From Clostridia bacterium (GTDB taxonomy: Bacteria; Bacillota; Clostridia; Oscillospirales; Acutalibacteraceae): a stretch of DNA of 53,193 bases. Position 1 is the first letter of the stretch. Each line of letters begins with the position of its first letter. Below are positions 1-7,354 of this stretch, piece by piece. The stretch is from positions 1-53,193 of the forward strand of contig JAGASD010000015.1 in the NCBI GenBank assembly GCA_017621885.1. Reading direction: 5' to 3'. The position numbers and the translations under genes are program-made. The notes beneath the pieces were generated by a model, which saw only the letters and a program-made list of their open reading frames with translations, made no database searches and was not told the DNA's origin.

Positions 1-31
1 AACTTTTTTATTTTCGTTAAAATTGCACAAC

Positions 32-266
32 AAAAAAGCCGTCACATAGACAGCACAAATAGCGGGAGGACATTTCATCCTCTCGCACAGTTTGCACTGA
101 AACTATGTAACGGCTTAAAGTTTAAGCTCTGATTGTCCGTATGTTACTAACCAAGTATCGGACTATACTTTTTCGGTCAGATAATATGTGTTGGCATAAA
201 GCCAATAAGTAAAAAATATGTGTTTCAGTTGATATTTAGTTGTAGGCAAATACATTATTTACCAAT
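32..266 (-). ncRNA. Putative noncoding transcript or leader ending in a long hairpin
   Basis: Transcription from the promoter at 272-300 would give about 235 bases ending in a long, nearly continuous hairpin and a T-tract (37-32 on the minus strand). Its stem has three blocks: 116-103 with 49-36, 99-91 with 59-51, and 86-78 with 70-62. The two outer blocks rely on G-U pairs that work only in the minus-strand RNA. The best small reading frame, about 30 codons starting near 253, lacks a good ribosome site. The element is either a free small RNA or an attenuating leader of a gene left of the window. I do not recognise its family. Confidence 0.4.
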
Positions 267-271
267 TTACT

Positions 272-300
272 ATTATACTGAACATTCGTTCGCTTGTCAA
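272..300 (-). promoter_or_regulatory. Consensus promoter with LexA-like box, minus strand
   Basis: On the minus strand TTGACA (300-295) and TATAAT (277-272) are separated by exactly 17 bases, a perfect sigma-A promoter. The spacer contains CGAACGAATGTTCA (292-279), which fits the Gram-positive LexA/DinR box CGAAC-N4-GTTCG in all but the last base. A repressor there would block polymerase, so SOS-inducible transcription toward the left edge is inferred. No protein-coding gene is evident between it and position 1. Confidence 0.7.
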
Positions 301-305
301 GAACC

Positions 306-346
306 TTCCCGAAAAAGAAAAGATGGTGTCGGTTTTCACCGACACC
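306..346 (-). terminator. GAAA-loop hairpin with T-rich tail, minus strand
   Basis: A perfect 9-bp stem (325-333 with 338-346) reads on the minus strand as GGTGTCGGT-GAAA-ACCGACACC followed by a T-rich tract. No minus-strand gene lies directly upstream, so it may be the relic terminator of a lost gene. Confidence 0.4.
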
Positions 347-416
347 ACAGAAACACATATAAACCATACAGCAAATAATCCAACCGTCAGTTGATTTAAT
401 ATCTCTAAACAAGTCA

Positions 417-467
417 TTGATTTATTTCTGAAAAATTGGTACGATACAGATGACAACAGCGCTGTTG
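417..467 (+). promoter_or_regulatory. Promoter and palindromic operator candidate of the XRE gene
   Basis: TTGATT (417-422) and TACGAT (440-445) are 17 bases apart. Just past the expected start of transcription lies the perfect 14-bp palindrome CAACAGCGCTGTTG (454-467), then AAGGAG (476-481) and the start codon at 491. The placement suits autorepression by the encoded XRE protein, which is inference. Confidence 0.5.
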
Positions 468-490
468 ATTTCTTTAAGGAGTTGACCAAA

Positions 491-1585
491 ATGACAATCA
501 ATATTGGCGAAACAATAAAATCAATGCGAAAAGATAAAAACATAACACAGGAGACTCTTGCGAATTTTCTCGGTGTTAGCAATCAAAGCATAAGCAAATG
601 GGAGCGTAATGAAACATATCCCGATATTACTATGCTTCCTGCAATAGCTTCTTTTTTCGGTACAAGCGTTGACAATCTTCTCGGTATTAACAAAATTGAA
701 CAGGAACAAAAAATTCAGTATTATTGCAACGAGTATTCAAGACTTTGGAGTGAGCATAAATCCGATGATGTGACGGCATTAATGAAGCAAGCGGTGTGTG
801 AATTCCCCGGCAATTTTGATTTGCTTGTAAAATATCTGAACTGCCTTACAAATGCACAGCTCAATGCAAATCGTTTGCTTGAGGTCAGAGATGAGGCACA
901 GAATATTTATGACTTAATTCAAGAGCAATGCACAACCGATAGCATCAGAATTTGGGCAAAAAAGTTGATGTGCAGATATCTGAGCAGATTAAGTGTGATT
1001 GATACAAGCGGAGTAGATATAACCCATGCCGAAAAAGTATTGTCGGGTATGCCATTAATGCAGAACTCAAGAGATATTGAAGCTATGTATATTTATCACA
1101 ATGATGCAGAAAAAAGGAAACAAGCCTGTGCAAATGGTGTTTCTGAGCTTTTAAGATTACTTGGTGAAACCTTGTTCAGAACTTATGAGGAGCCTACGGA
1201 CTATGATGAAAAGGTTTTAGAGAGTTTTATCGATTTGCTGAAAGCTGTTATGCCAGATGAGGATTACGGAAAGAGCTTCAATCATATTATTTACAATTAT
1301 GGTTATCTCGGTGTAAAGAGATATTTGAATGGTGACGAAGAAAGTGCCATCAGATGCTTTGAGGAAGAAGTGAGACTTGCCAAAGCTTTTGACAGTTTAC
1401 CTGACATTTCAGTAAGTACATCGCCTGTTGTAAATGGTGCAATATTTGAAAAGACAAAAACAAATCTCGGAACGAGTAAAATGCAGAGCAGAATAAAGCA
1501 CATTTTGACAAACAGATATCCGCTTTCAGAAGAATTCAGAGAGAAACCTGCGTTCAAAAAATTAATAAACAGTATTGAGTGCTAA
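491..1585 (+). CDS. XRE-family transcriptional regulator
   Basis: A 364-residue DNA-binding regulator. Residues 1-65 form a classic Cro/C1-type helix-turn-helix, with TQETLANFLGVSNQSISKWE as the recognition segment followed by the usual YPDITMLPAIASFF stretch. The remaining 300 residues are mostly helical, possibly TPR-like, with no membrane segment or enzyme motif, and probably serve as a sensing domain. I chose the ATG at 491 over the in-frame TTG at 482 because AAGGAG at 476-481 sits 9 bases before it and touches the TTG. A palindrome between promoter and gene (454-467) suggests autoregulation. It points away from the minus-strand array to its right and shares a terminator with it. Target genes are unknown. 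Confidence 0.85.
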   Translation: MTINIGETIKSMRKDKNITQETLANFLGVSNQSISKWERNETYPDITMLPAIASFFGTSVDNLLGINKIEQEQKIQYYCNEYSRLWSEHKSDDVTALMKQAVCEFPGNFDLLVKYLNCLTNAQLNANRLLEVRDEAQNIYDLIQEQCTTDSIRIWAKKLMCRYLSRLSVIDTSGVDITHAEKVLSGMPLMQNSRDIEAMYIYHNDAEKRKQACANGVSELLRLLGETLFRTYEEPTDYDEKVLESFIDLLKAVMPDEDYGKSFNHIIYNYGYLGVKRYLNGDEESAIRCFEEEVRLAKAFDSLPDISVSTSPVVNGAIFEKTKTNLGTSKMQSRIKHILTNRYPLSEEFREKPAFKKLINSIEC

Positions 1586-1592
1586 ATGAAAA

Positions 1593-1625
1593 ATCCGCAT
1601 CATAGCCGATTGCTATGGTGCGGAT
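1593..1625. terminator. Convergent terminator hairpin
   Basis: A 14-bp stem with one G-U pair (1593-1606 with 1612-1625) lies between the converging XRE gene and minus-strand array. Read on the minus strand it is followed by TTTTT, so it mainly ends the array transcript. Confidence 0.7.
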
Positions 1626-1633
1626 ATCTCTAT

Positions 1634-2350
1634 TTATGGTGTGTATTTTCCAACAAACTCCTCATACTCATCTTTTTCTGTTATCCAAACGATAACAGGA
1701 TATTCTTTCACACCGAGTTGAGTGAGTGCCTCAAAGCGGTGATTGCCGTCACAGAGTTCAAAGCCGTGGTCAACGAAATGCACTATCAGTGGAGGCATAT
1801 CATCATTTGATTGAAGTATTTTCTTTAATGATTGCACTCTTTTCTCAAACCATTCTGCATTTACCTGATATTTTATATCTTCTTCAGGACCGCAACAACG
1901 TGAAAACAAAGATAACGGCATTGTTAGTGGACCTAAATAATATCTATTGAAGAGTTTCAGACCATCTGAGAAAGCTTTATTATGACCATCCGAAAGTAAA
2001 AATAAATGAACCCAATCTTCGAGTTTACCCGCTTCGGCAAATTCTTTTGCAGATGATAAAGAACACTTGTATTTCAATTCCTTGTTTTCATTTTTACTGT
2101 AAACGATTTTCTTGATTGACTCAACAGAAAGGTTATATTCATCAGCAAGATTTTCAATGGTAGAGCCTGATATAAACTTTTCTTTTATCTCTTGGTTTCG
2201 TTCTGCAAGATACCGCTTATAACCCGAAGTTTTACCCCAAGATCGTTTACCTATAGTTTCAGGTACATAAATAAGCTTACCTGCAGCAAATTTTTGCACT
2301 CGTTTGAGCAAATCCTCCGGTAATATATCTGCGGCGTTTTCGTAACTCAT
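1634..2350 (-). CDS. Mor/CD3324-type HTH fused to a ParB-like domain
   Basis: A 238-residue two-domain protein. Residues 1-85 resemble the short CD3324/Mor-like helix-turn-helix family (YENAADILPEDLL, GKLIYVPE, then a predicted recognition helix ending in VESIKKIVYSK). Residues 110-238 end in a ParB/sulfiredoxin-type motif, FELCDGNHRFEAL, the nucleotide-binding signature of ParB-like nuclease and kinase folds. The start at 2350 was chosen because AAAGGA lies 9 bases upstream and the longer reading would run into the preceding gene. It begins 5 bases after the P-loop kinase stop, so the two are co-transcribed and probably translationally coupled. Function is unknown; regulation by a nucleotide or modified ligand is plausible but unproven. 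Confidence 0.7.
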   Translation of the reverse strand: MSYENAADILPEDLLKRVQKFAAGKLIYVPETIGKRSWGKTSGYKRYLAERNQEIKEKFISGSTIENLADEYNLSVESIKKIVYSKNENKELKYKCSLSSAKEFAEAGKLEDWVHLFLLSDGHNKAFSDGLKLFNRYYLGPLTMPLSLFSRCCGPEEDIKYQVNAEWFEKRVQSLKKILQSNDDMPPLIVHFVDHGFELCDGNHRFEALTQLGVKEYPVIVWITEKDEYEEFVGKYTP

Positions 2351-2355
2351 TGTTT

Positions 2356-2883
2356 TCAATCCTTTGTGAGTTTGGATTTTATCCACCTATCAACATATTC
2401 TGCTGCCTGCTCGGGAGTGAGATTAGATGTGTCAAGCAAGTCAATATTAGGTTCGGTTTTATCGTGATTTTCTTTCAGCCAATTATTAAACTGCATAGAA
2501 GAAGCAATCCAATCTTTATCGCTAACTTTTCTGCCGACTGTCATTCTTTGCATCATAGTTTCATCATCGCAAACTACAGCAAGATAATACATATCAGAAA
2601 ACAATTCTCTTTCTGGAAGATTTTCAAATTGCTTTGGTGTACACGCACCACACACAACGCAAGGCATACCAATTTGTGATATATTAGCACAAAGCTTCAT
2701 CCACATTCTGCGATATGCTCTGTAATCATCTTCTGGTGTGTTGTAAATATCATTCCAGGTTATATCACTTTCAAGAACAATGTAATCTTTTTCATTTTTG
2801 AAAAGCTCGTTACAAACAGTTGTTTTACCTGCACACGAAGCTCCCGTGATAGAGAACAAAGGTAATTTCTTAGTAGGTTTCAT
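2356..2883 (-). CDS. P-loop nucleotide or small-molecule kinase
   Basis: A 175-residue single-domain P-loop protein of the adenylate/shikimate-kinase-like group. Walker A is GASCAGKTT near residue 13, an ESD motif near residue 38 could bind the acceptor, and MQRMTVGRK near residue 115 looks like the arginine-bearing lid. The length suits a stand-alone kinase that phosphorylates a nucleoside, sugar or antibiotic; the substrate cannot be read from sequence. An AGGAGG site precedes the ATG. The flavodoxin gene ends 64 bases upstream in the same direction and the HTH-ParB gene starts 5 bases downstream, indicating one operon. C-G-A-C residues in the middle (VVCGAC) have no obvious role. Confidence 0.75.
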   Translation of the reverse strand: MKPTKKLPLFSITGASCAGKTTVCNELFKNEKDYIVLESDITWNDIYNTPEDDYRAYRRMWMKLCANISQIGMPCVVCGACTPKQFENLPERELFSDMYYLAVVCDDETMMQRMTVGRKVSDKDWIASSMQFNNWLKENHDKTEPNIDLLDTSNLTPEQAAEYVDRWIKSKLTKD

Positions 2884-2947
2884 AGTTATGCCTCCTTTTG
2901 TTCTATTGTATCATTTTAGCTTGAGGTATGTATATGTAAAGAATGGT

Positions 2948-3514
2948 TTAAATTATTCTTTGCAATTCTTCTGTTAAAAAATTTGCTATGTTTTTAATTT
3001 CTTTTATAACTTCGTTATCTTCTGTTGCAGGTAGTTCATTCGTATTAAAGCTACCAACCAAGCTATAAATGTTTGTGACATTTATATGACTCAATATGAC
3101 ACTTAGGGTATCATAGGCTTTTTGTGGGTTACCATCGCCACCGCCAACAAGGATTACTGCACCTTTCTTTGCTTTGGTTAAAGGTACTTTGTTACGAAAA
3201 TGCTTTGCTGCAAAATAGGTTTGAAATCTGCTACAAACATCAAGAAGTTTGCCTGTTGGTTGTGAAAAATAAATCGGTGAAGCGATTACAACATTGTCAC
3301 AATCCTCAATATAATCATATACTCCTGCCATCTCATCGTTGATTGCGCAACCGTCATTACTCCAACAATAACGGCAATCGACACAAGCGGAAATATTTGA
3401 ATAATAGGCATTGATTATTTTATATTCACCATTTAATTGTTCGGTCAATTTATTAATTAAGCTGATGGTTTCTCCGCACTTACGAGGAGAGCCATTTATA
3501 ATTAGTGTTTTCAT
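2948..3514 (-). CDS. Flavodoxin-family NAD(P)H-dependent oxidoreductase
   Basis: A 188-residue flavodoxin-like fold of the WrbA/NADPH-dependent FMN reductase type. The N-terminus LIINGSPRKCGET is the FMN-phosphate loop. SACVDCRYCWSNDGC (near residues 46-60) is the CxxCxxC cysteine cluster seen in iron-sulfur flavoproteins and related reductases, and VIASPIYFSQPTGKL is the conserved second FMN loop. It is expected to be cytoplasmic, reducing quinones, nitro compounds or other small electrophiles. AGGAAG precedes the ATG. The interrupted nucleotidyltransferase-like gene ends 10 bases upstream, so it belongs to the same array. Confidence 0.85.
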   Translation of the reverse strand: MKTLIINGSPRKCGETISLINKLTEQLNGEYKIINAYYSNISACVDCRYCWSNDGCAINDEMAGVYDYIEDCDNVVIASPIYFSQPTGKLLDVCSRFQTYFAAKHFRNKVPLTKAKKGAVILVGGGDGNPQKAYDTLSVILSHINVTNIYSLVGSFNTNELPATEDNEVIKEIKNIANFLTEELQRII

Positions 3515-3524
3515 AAATTACTTC

Positions 3525-4004
3525 CTATTTTGCACAATTCATTTTCTGCTTTATAAACTCAATTTTCTGATTATCCTGCTTTTCTTTCACATTCATCCTA
3601 TAACCATCTTGAGAAGATTTTTGATAAACTTTCAGATATTGTTCTAATGATAAAAGCATAAATTTAGTTCCTAATAAATTTCGAATTTCAATATCGCAAA
3701 TATCAATATCTGCAAACTCTTTCAATCCATCAATTGAAGCATAGGAATAATCAACACCATCCTTACAAAATGTGTGCTCGTGTTCATCAATTAATGTATA
3801 TCCGTGACTTTCCAAAAATAATTAAAATTCTTTCCACTTCTCACCTGTTATAAACACTTGTGGAATAAGGATATCAATATCATCAGCATTTAATGATGAC
3901 TTTGTCAAAACTTCTAATCCTAACGAGCCATAAAGCAACGGAACGATATTAAATTTTTCATTAATCATTTCTGCATTTTGTAAAAAGTTACTAAACTTTG
4001 TCAT
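3525..4004 (-). pseudogene. Nucleotidyltransferase-like gene with in-frame TAA
   Basis: Read from ATG at 4004 (AAGGTG site upstream), the frame encodes about 158 residues but meets TAA at 3824-3822 after KWKEF. Reading continues in the same frame as LFLESHGYTLI to the stop at 3525. No frameshift is involved; a single C-to-T change of CAA would explain it. Before the stop, LLYGSLGLEVL followed by NADDIDILIP matches the GS-x(n)-DxD nucleotidyltransferase pattern, so this was probably a small NTase-fold protein acting on a sugar, nucleotide or drug. A TTG eight bases past the stop (3815) could restart translation but would lack the catalytic half. Possible consensus error cannot be excluded. Confidence 0.75.
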
Positions 4005-4013
4005 AGTTTCACC

Positions 4014-4430
4014 TTACAACATTTTTTGATAAATATTCTGACCATTGATTTCAAAGATAATTTTGTAACCACACTTTTCGTAAAAAGCATCTTCTTTAGA
4101 ACCTAAAGTTATGTATTTGTATCCCAATTCTCTTGCTTTTTCTTCAAAAAGTTTCATCAATTTTTTAGTGATACCTTGTCTGCGATAGTTTTCTTCACAG
4201 GCAACAAAACCGATTACAAGACTATCTTTGTTTTCAGCACGACCTAAAACTGCTGAAATAATTTTATCATCGTCGCAAGCATATATCAAAGGTTGTAAAC
4301 CGTCTTTGAATCTACTTAGCCATGCTTCATATCAATACAAATCAGCATTATCATTTCCTAAAATCCTATAACACAATTCAAGAACAACTTTTAATTCTTT
4401 TTCTGATTTAATCTCTTTAAATTCAATCAT
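4014..4430 (-). pseudogene. GNAT acetyltransferase gene with in-frame TGA
   Basis: The frame opens at ATG 4430 (MIEFKEIKSEKEL), 6 bases after the DinB-like gene stop, and runs 138 codons to 4014. Codon 33 is TGA (4334-4332), between NADLY and YEAWLSRFKDG. Downstream, GFVACEENYRRQGITKKLMKLF is the acetyl-CoA pyrophosphate-binding motif (R/Q-x-x-G-x-G/A form), followed by LGYKYITLGSKEDAFYEKCGYK. The protein is a normal GNAT apart from the stop. Restart at TTG near 4289 would remove the first beta strand and helix. Whether the gene is dead or the stop is suppressed or a sequence error cannot be decided here. Confidence 0.75.
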
Positions 4431-4436
4431 ATTAAA

Positions 4437-4940
4437 TCATTCCCATAATCCTGATGTTGATTTACCGCTTTTACCTGTAATACCAACAACTCGTGGCCAT
4501 TGGTTTGTCTCAATTATTGTCGTTGCATTGATATTACCTAAATGTGCATAGAAATGACGGAACTGCGACATTATCAAGCCAAGTCGGTTTTGCTTACAAC
4601 CGGCGGGTATCTCATACAACATTTCATCGTCAAGGCTGTTCAGATAATCTGTGATTTTTGTTTTTATGCTATTTAAATATTCCTGTAATTGCTCTTTTGA
4701 CAATGATTCTTCACTTGCGATATCAAGAGAGTTTAAATGCTCCGTATGAAATGGTGGATGATCATATTCCTTAGGGTTTATGTACCATTGGTCTAAACTG
4801 TGTAACATATGGTAACAGTGTTTCCAAATCGGCATATCGCAGAGAACATAGTCCATATCGCAAGTCTGAAGCATTATATCTGCATTAATAAACATTGTTT
4901 CGGTATTCAGTTTTATTGCGTTTACTAAATCGTATTTCAT
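4437..4940 (-). CDS. DinB-like four-helix metalloprotein
   Basis: A 167-residue protein of the DinB/YfiT-like four-helix bundle superfamily. Candidate metal-binding histidines are in WKHCYHMLHSLDQW (near residues 39-52) and RHFYAHLGNI (near residues 131-140), the typical His-x-x-x-His placement at the end of the last helix. Members include thiol transferases and enzymes of unknown substrate induced by damage. GGGAGC precedes the ATG at 4940. It sits 18 bases after the GrpB-like gene and 6 bases before the interrupted GNAT gene, so it is in the middle of the array. It appears intact. Confidence 0.8.
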   Translation of the reverse strand: MKYDLVNAIKLNTETMFINADIMLQTCDMDYVLCDMPIWKHCYHMLHSLDQWYINPKEYDHPPFHTEHLNSLDIASEESLSKEQLQEYLNSIKTKITDYLNSLDDEMLYEIPAGCKQNRLGLIMSQFRHFYAHLGNINATTIIETNQWPRVVGITGKSGKSTSGLWE

Positions 4941-4958
4941 ATATATTGCTCCCAGTAT

Positions 4959-5849
4959 TTATTCGATTAAAATATGATGATTTTCTGTTTGCGTGATATT
5001 ACCCGTCAGGTCATTTGAAAGAAAAAATATTACATACTCATTTTCTTTAAGGTCTGTAAGTTGTTTCTTTTTTCTGCTGTAAACAAAAACTTTTATATCG
5101 TTGTTCAACTTAATATAGAGGTCAACATTATTGTAAGGTGGTTGACTGCCATCATTTACACCGTTGAAACAGGCGGTGATAACTGAAACATCTGTCAAAT
5201 CAATGCCAAGTAATTTTCCAAGAACTGATGGCAGTAATCGTTCATCCACTGAAACGCTTCGAAGATACAGATAGAAACACTTGATAACCCTCAAATGTTC
5301 ATCATTTCTGACTTTTATATCCCGCTGTTTGATAAATTCTTCTAATTTACATTCAAGATAAATCTCCTCAATGCAAGGTGATTTATAGGCAATATAATCA
5401 TCTATGCTATCGGGGAATAACTTTGCACCTTCTTCTTTGACTTTACCATATTTCTGTACAGCTTCCGGATGATTTCTCAAATAATCTCTAAAAGAAATAT
5501 GTCTATGAAGTTCTGCTGAAAATTCAGGGCAAACATATAAATGATGCTTTGGCAAATCTTCATTGCCTTTGTAATCAAAAGCTTCTCTGTCTTTTATTCC
5601 GAGATTTCCTTCGTGTATGTAACTGAGAGATGCCAACTTTTCAACTACAGTATCAAATACGGAGTAGTCTTTGATAACAATATCAATATCAATAATTGGC
5701 TTTGCAGAAAGCCCCTCAACAGATGTGCTGCCGATATGCTCAATGCCGATTACTACATCATTTATTGCAGGTAAAACATACTGTTTAATTGTCTCAAAAT
5801 CCGCTTTCCATTGCTCGCTATATGGAACAACTACAACTCGTTTTGCCAT
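4959..5849 (-). CDS. GrpB-family protein with C-terminal extension
   Basis: A 296-residue protein. Residues 1-175 match the GrpB/UPF0157 nucleotidyltransferase-fold family: VVVVPYSEQWKADFE, GIEHIGSTSVEGLSAKPIIDIDIVI and HRHISFRDYLRNHP are its signature blocks, including the GS-x(n)-DxD arrangement. Residues 176-296 form an extra domain of no family I recognise, with beta-rich segments (VDLYIKLNNDIKVFVYS, NEYVIFFLSND). GrpB proteins are usually about 170 residues, so this is a fusion. ATG 5849 was preferred to GTG 5855 because AGAGGTG overlaps the latter. The gene starts 12 bases after the primase/GNAT fusion. Confidence 0.8.
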   Translation of the reverse strand: MAKRVVVVPYSEQWKADFETIKQYVLPAINDVVIGIEHIGSTSVEGLSAKPIIDIDIVIKDYSVFDTVVEKLASLSYIHEGNLGIKDREAFDYKGNEDLPKHHLYVCPEFSAELHRHISFRDYLRNHPEAVQKYGKVKEEGAKLFPDSIDDYIAYKSPCIEEIYLECKLEEFIKQRDIKVRNDEHLRVIKCFYLYLRSVSVDERLLPSVLGKLLGIDLTDVSVITACFNGVNDGSQPPYNNVDLYIKLNNDIKVFVYSRKKKQLTDLKENEYVIFFLSNDLTGNITQTENHHILIE

Positions 5850-5861
5850 TTTCACACCTCT

Positions 5862-7187
5862 TTATAGTGATACTCTGTATCTTTGTGACCATTTTTCGTC
5901 TTCATAGAACTCATCCATTAAAGTTCCGCCGTTTTTGAGAATAGTTTTGATAGCTGATTTGTTGGACTTATACGGGACAATATCAACACTTGTCATACCC
6001 ATGTTCCTGCAAATTGCCAAGGCTAATTCAAGCATTTTTGTGCCAAGCCCTTTACCTCTGTGCCAAGGCACTATTCCTGCATGTAGATGACCTCTGTGTG
6101 TATTCTTTTGATTGATTTCAATTGCACCTAATATTTCACCTGTATCATCAACAAAAAAGTATAGAGTACAAGGTACACCTGTTGACAACATAGAACCTGT
6201 TGTTCTGTCATCCTTACACCATTCAAGCCACTTTGAATAGGATGCATTTGCCCCTAAACTTTTGCTGTACCGTCTTAATAATTCGGGTTGGATGTTTTCT
6301 TCTATTTCTTCCCATTTGTCCATCATTTGAATATATGCTTCTTCATGAGTTTCATCAGGAAGCACAAGTGAATATTTCTTTGATTCCAGAGTTTTTAGCA
6401 TAACATAAGAATCGGTGTTTGTGCCGTCTTCTGTTTTGAACTCTTTAAGTTCTGCAATACTGAAACCGCATTTCATATACAAATTTTTGGCAGCATTGTT
6501 ATCTTCTGTTGTCTGAACTCCGATTTGATTAAAACCTTTAGATTGCAGATATTCAAAAGCATATTCAACAGCAAATTTTCCGACACCTTGATGCTTATAC
6601 TTATCTGCAACAACAAGCATTGATATCCAAGCTGTATCGGCGTTTAGCAAGCCGTTTAGCTTCAACCAAGCACAGATATTGTTATCAACACAAATCAAAA
6701 AGTTTTCTTCATCAAAATCAGCACACAAAAACAGGCAGGTTTCGTCTGTCAGCATCGGATAAATGCCGACAACATCCCTGCCGTATGAATCTTTTCCTGA
6801 TAAGTGTCTGTAAATATCCTTGTCCGTTAAAACCATAAGCTTACGATTGGGGCAGGCAGAGCACTTAAACTTTTTCTTGTCGCAAAACTCCTCATTCCAC
6901 TCGTTTTTACAAACAGGCTGATAACCGCTTTTATCCGTAGCTTTACTGTACCAACGGCGAGCAAAGACATCTTCTCTGCCTTTGAAAAGAGAACGGAAAA
7001 GATTGATTTTTCCTTCGGGGGAGCTATGTTTGTTGATGGATGATATTGAAATTTGGGGAGTAGCTTCTGCTTCGGGCATAACGAGACCGGTTTTGTCTTT
7101 GAGAAGAGCCAGCTATGCTTTCAATTTTTTGTTTTCTTCGAGTAGGAGGTTGTATTTTTCTAACATATCAGAATATTCGTCTTTCAT
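5862..7187 (-). pseudogene. TOTE-type primase fragment fused to two GNAT domains, with in-frame TAG
   Basis: The frame opens at ATG 7187 with an ideal AGGAGG 7 bases upstream and encodes a coiled segment (LLLEENKKLKA) that ends in TAG at codon 25 (7115-7113). The same frame continues from 7112, with ATG 7079 as a possible restart, for 400 more codons. FRSLFKGREDVFARRW, GYQPVCKNEW, CSACPNRKL and ETCLFLCADFD are hallmarks of the archaeo-eukaryotic primase of TOTE conflict systems. That domain stops just after the first catalytic DxD, so it cannot be an active primase. It joins a GNAT core (VADKYKHQGVGKFAVEYA) and then a complete second GNAT domain (VPWHRGKGLGTKMLELAL). It heads the eight-gene array. 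Whether the GNAT part is still made from the 7079 start is unknown. Confidence 0.75.
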
Positions 7188-7210
7188 ATAAATGCCTCCT
7201 TTTTGTTTTT

Positions 7211-7238
7211 ATTATACCAAAATCCGTAATTTAATCAA
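7211..7238 (-). promoter_or_regulatory. Promoter of the eight-gene minus-strand array
   Basis: On the minus strand TTGATT (7238-7233) and TATAAT (7216-7211) are 16 bases apart, and TGG before the -10 makes it an extended -10. It lies 23 bases upstream of the start at 7187. Confidence 0.65.
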
Positions 7239-7354
7239 TAAAAACTGAATAAATGTTTTGAATAAAATGTTGACATTTTTGCAGAAATATATTAAACCGT
7301 GATTAGACAAATCGTGATTATACTGCATTCAATTACTGCACGAGGAGAATTGTT

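Noticed and set aside
259-582. A 107-codon minus-strand open frame at the left edge
   Set aside because: It overlaps the start of the XRE gene and the LexA-boxed promoter and has no family resemblance or ribosome site.
7270-7298. A TTGACA-based promoter for the ATPase gene at 7355
   Set aside because: TTGACA at 7270 is present but no acceptable -10 lies 16-18 bases downstream (TATATT is only 12 away).
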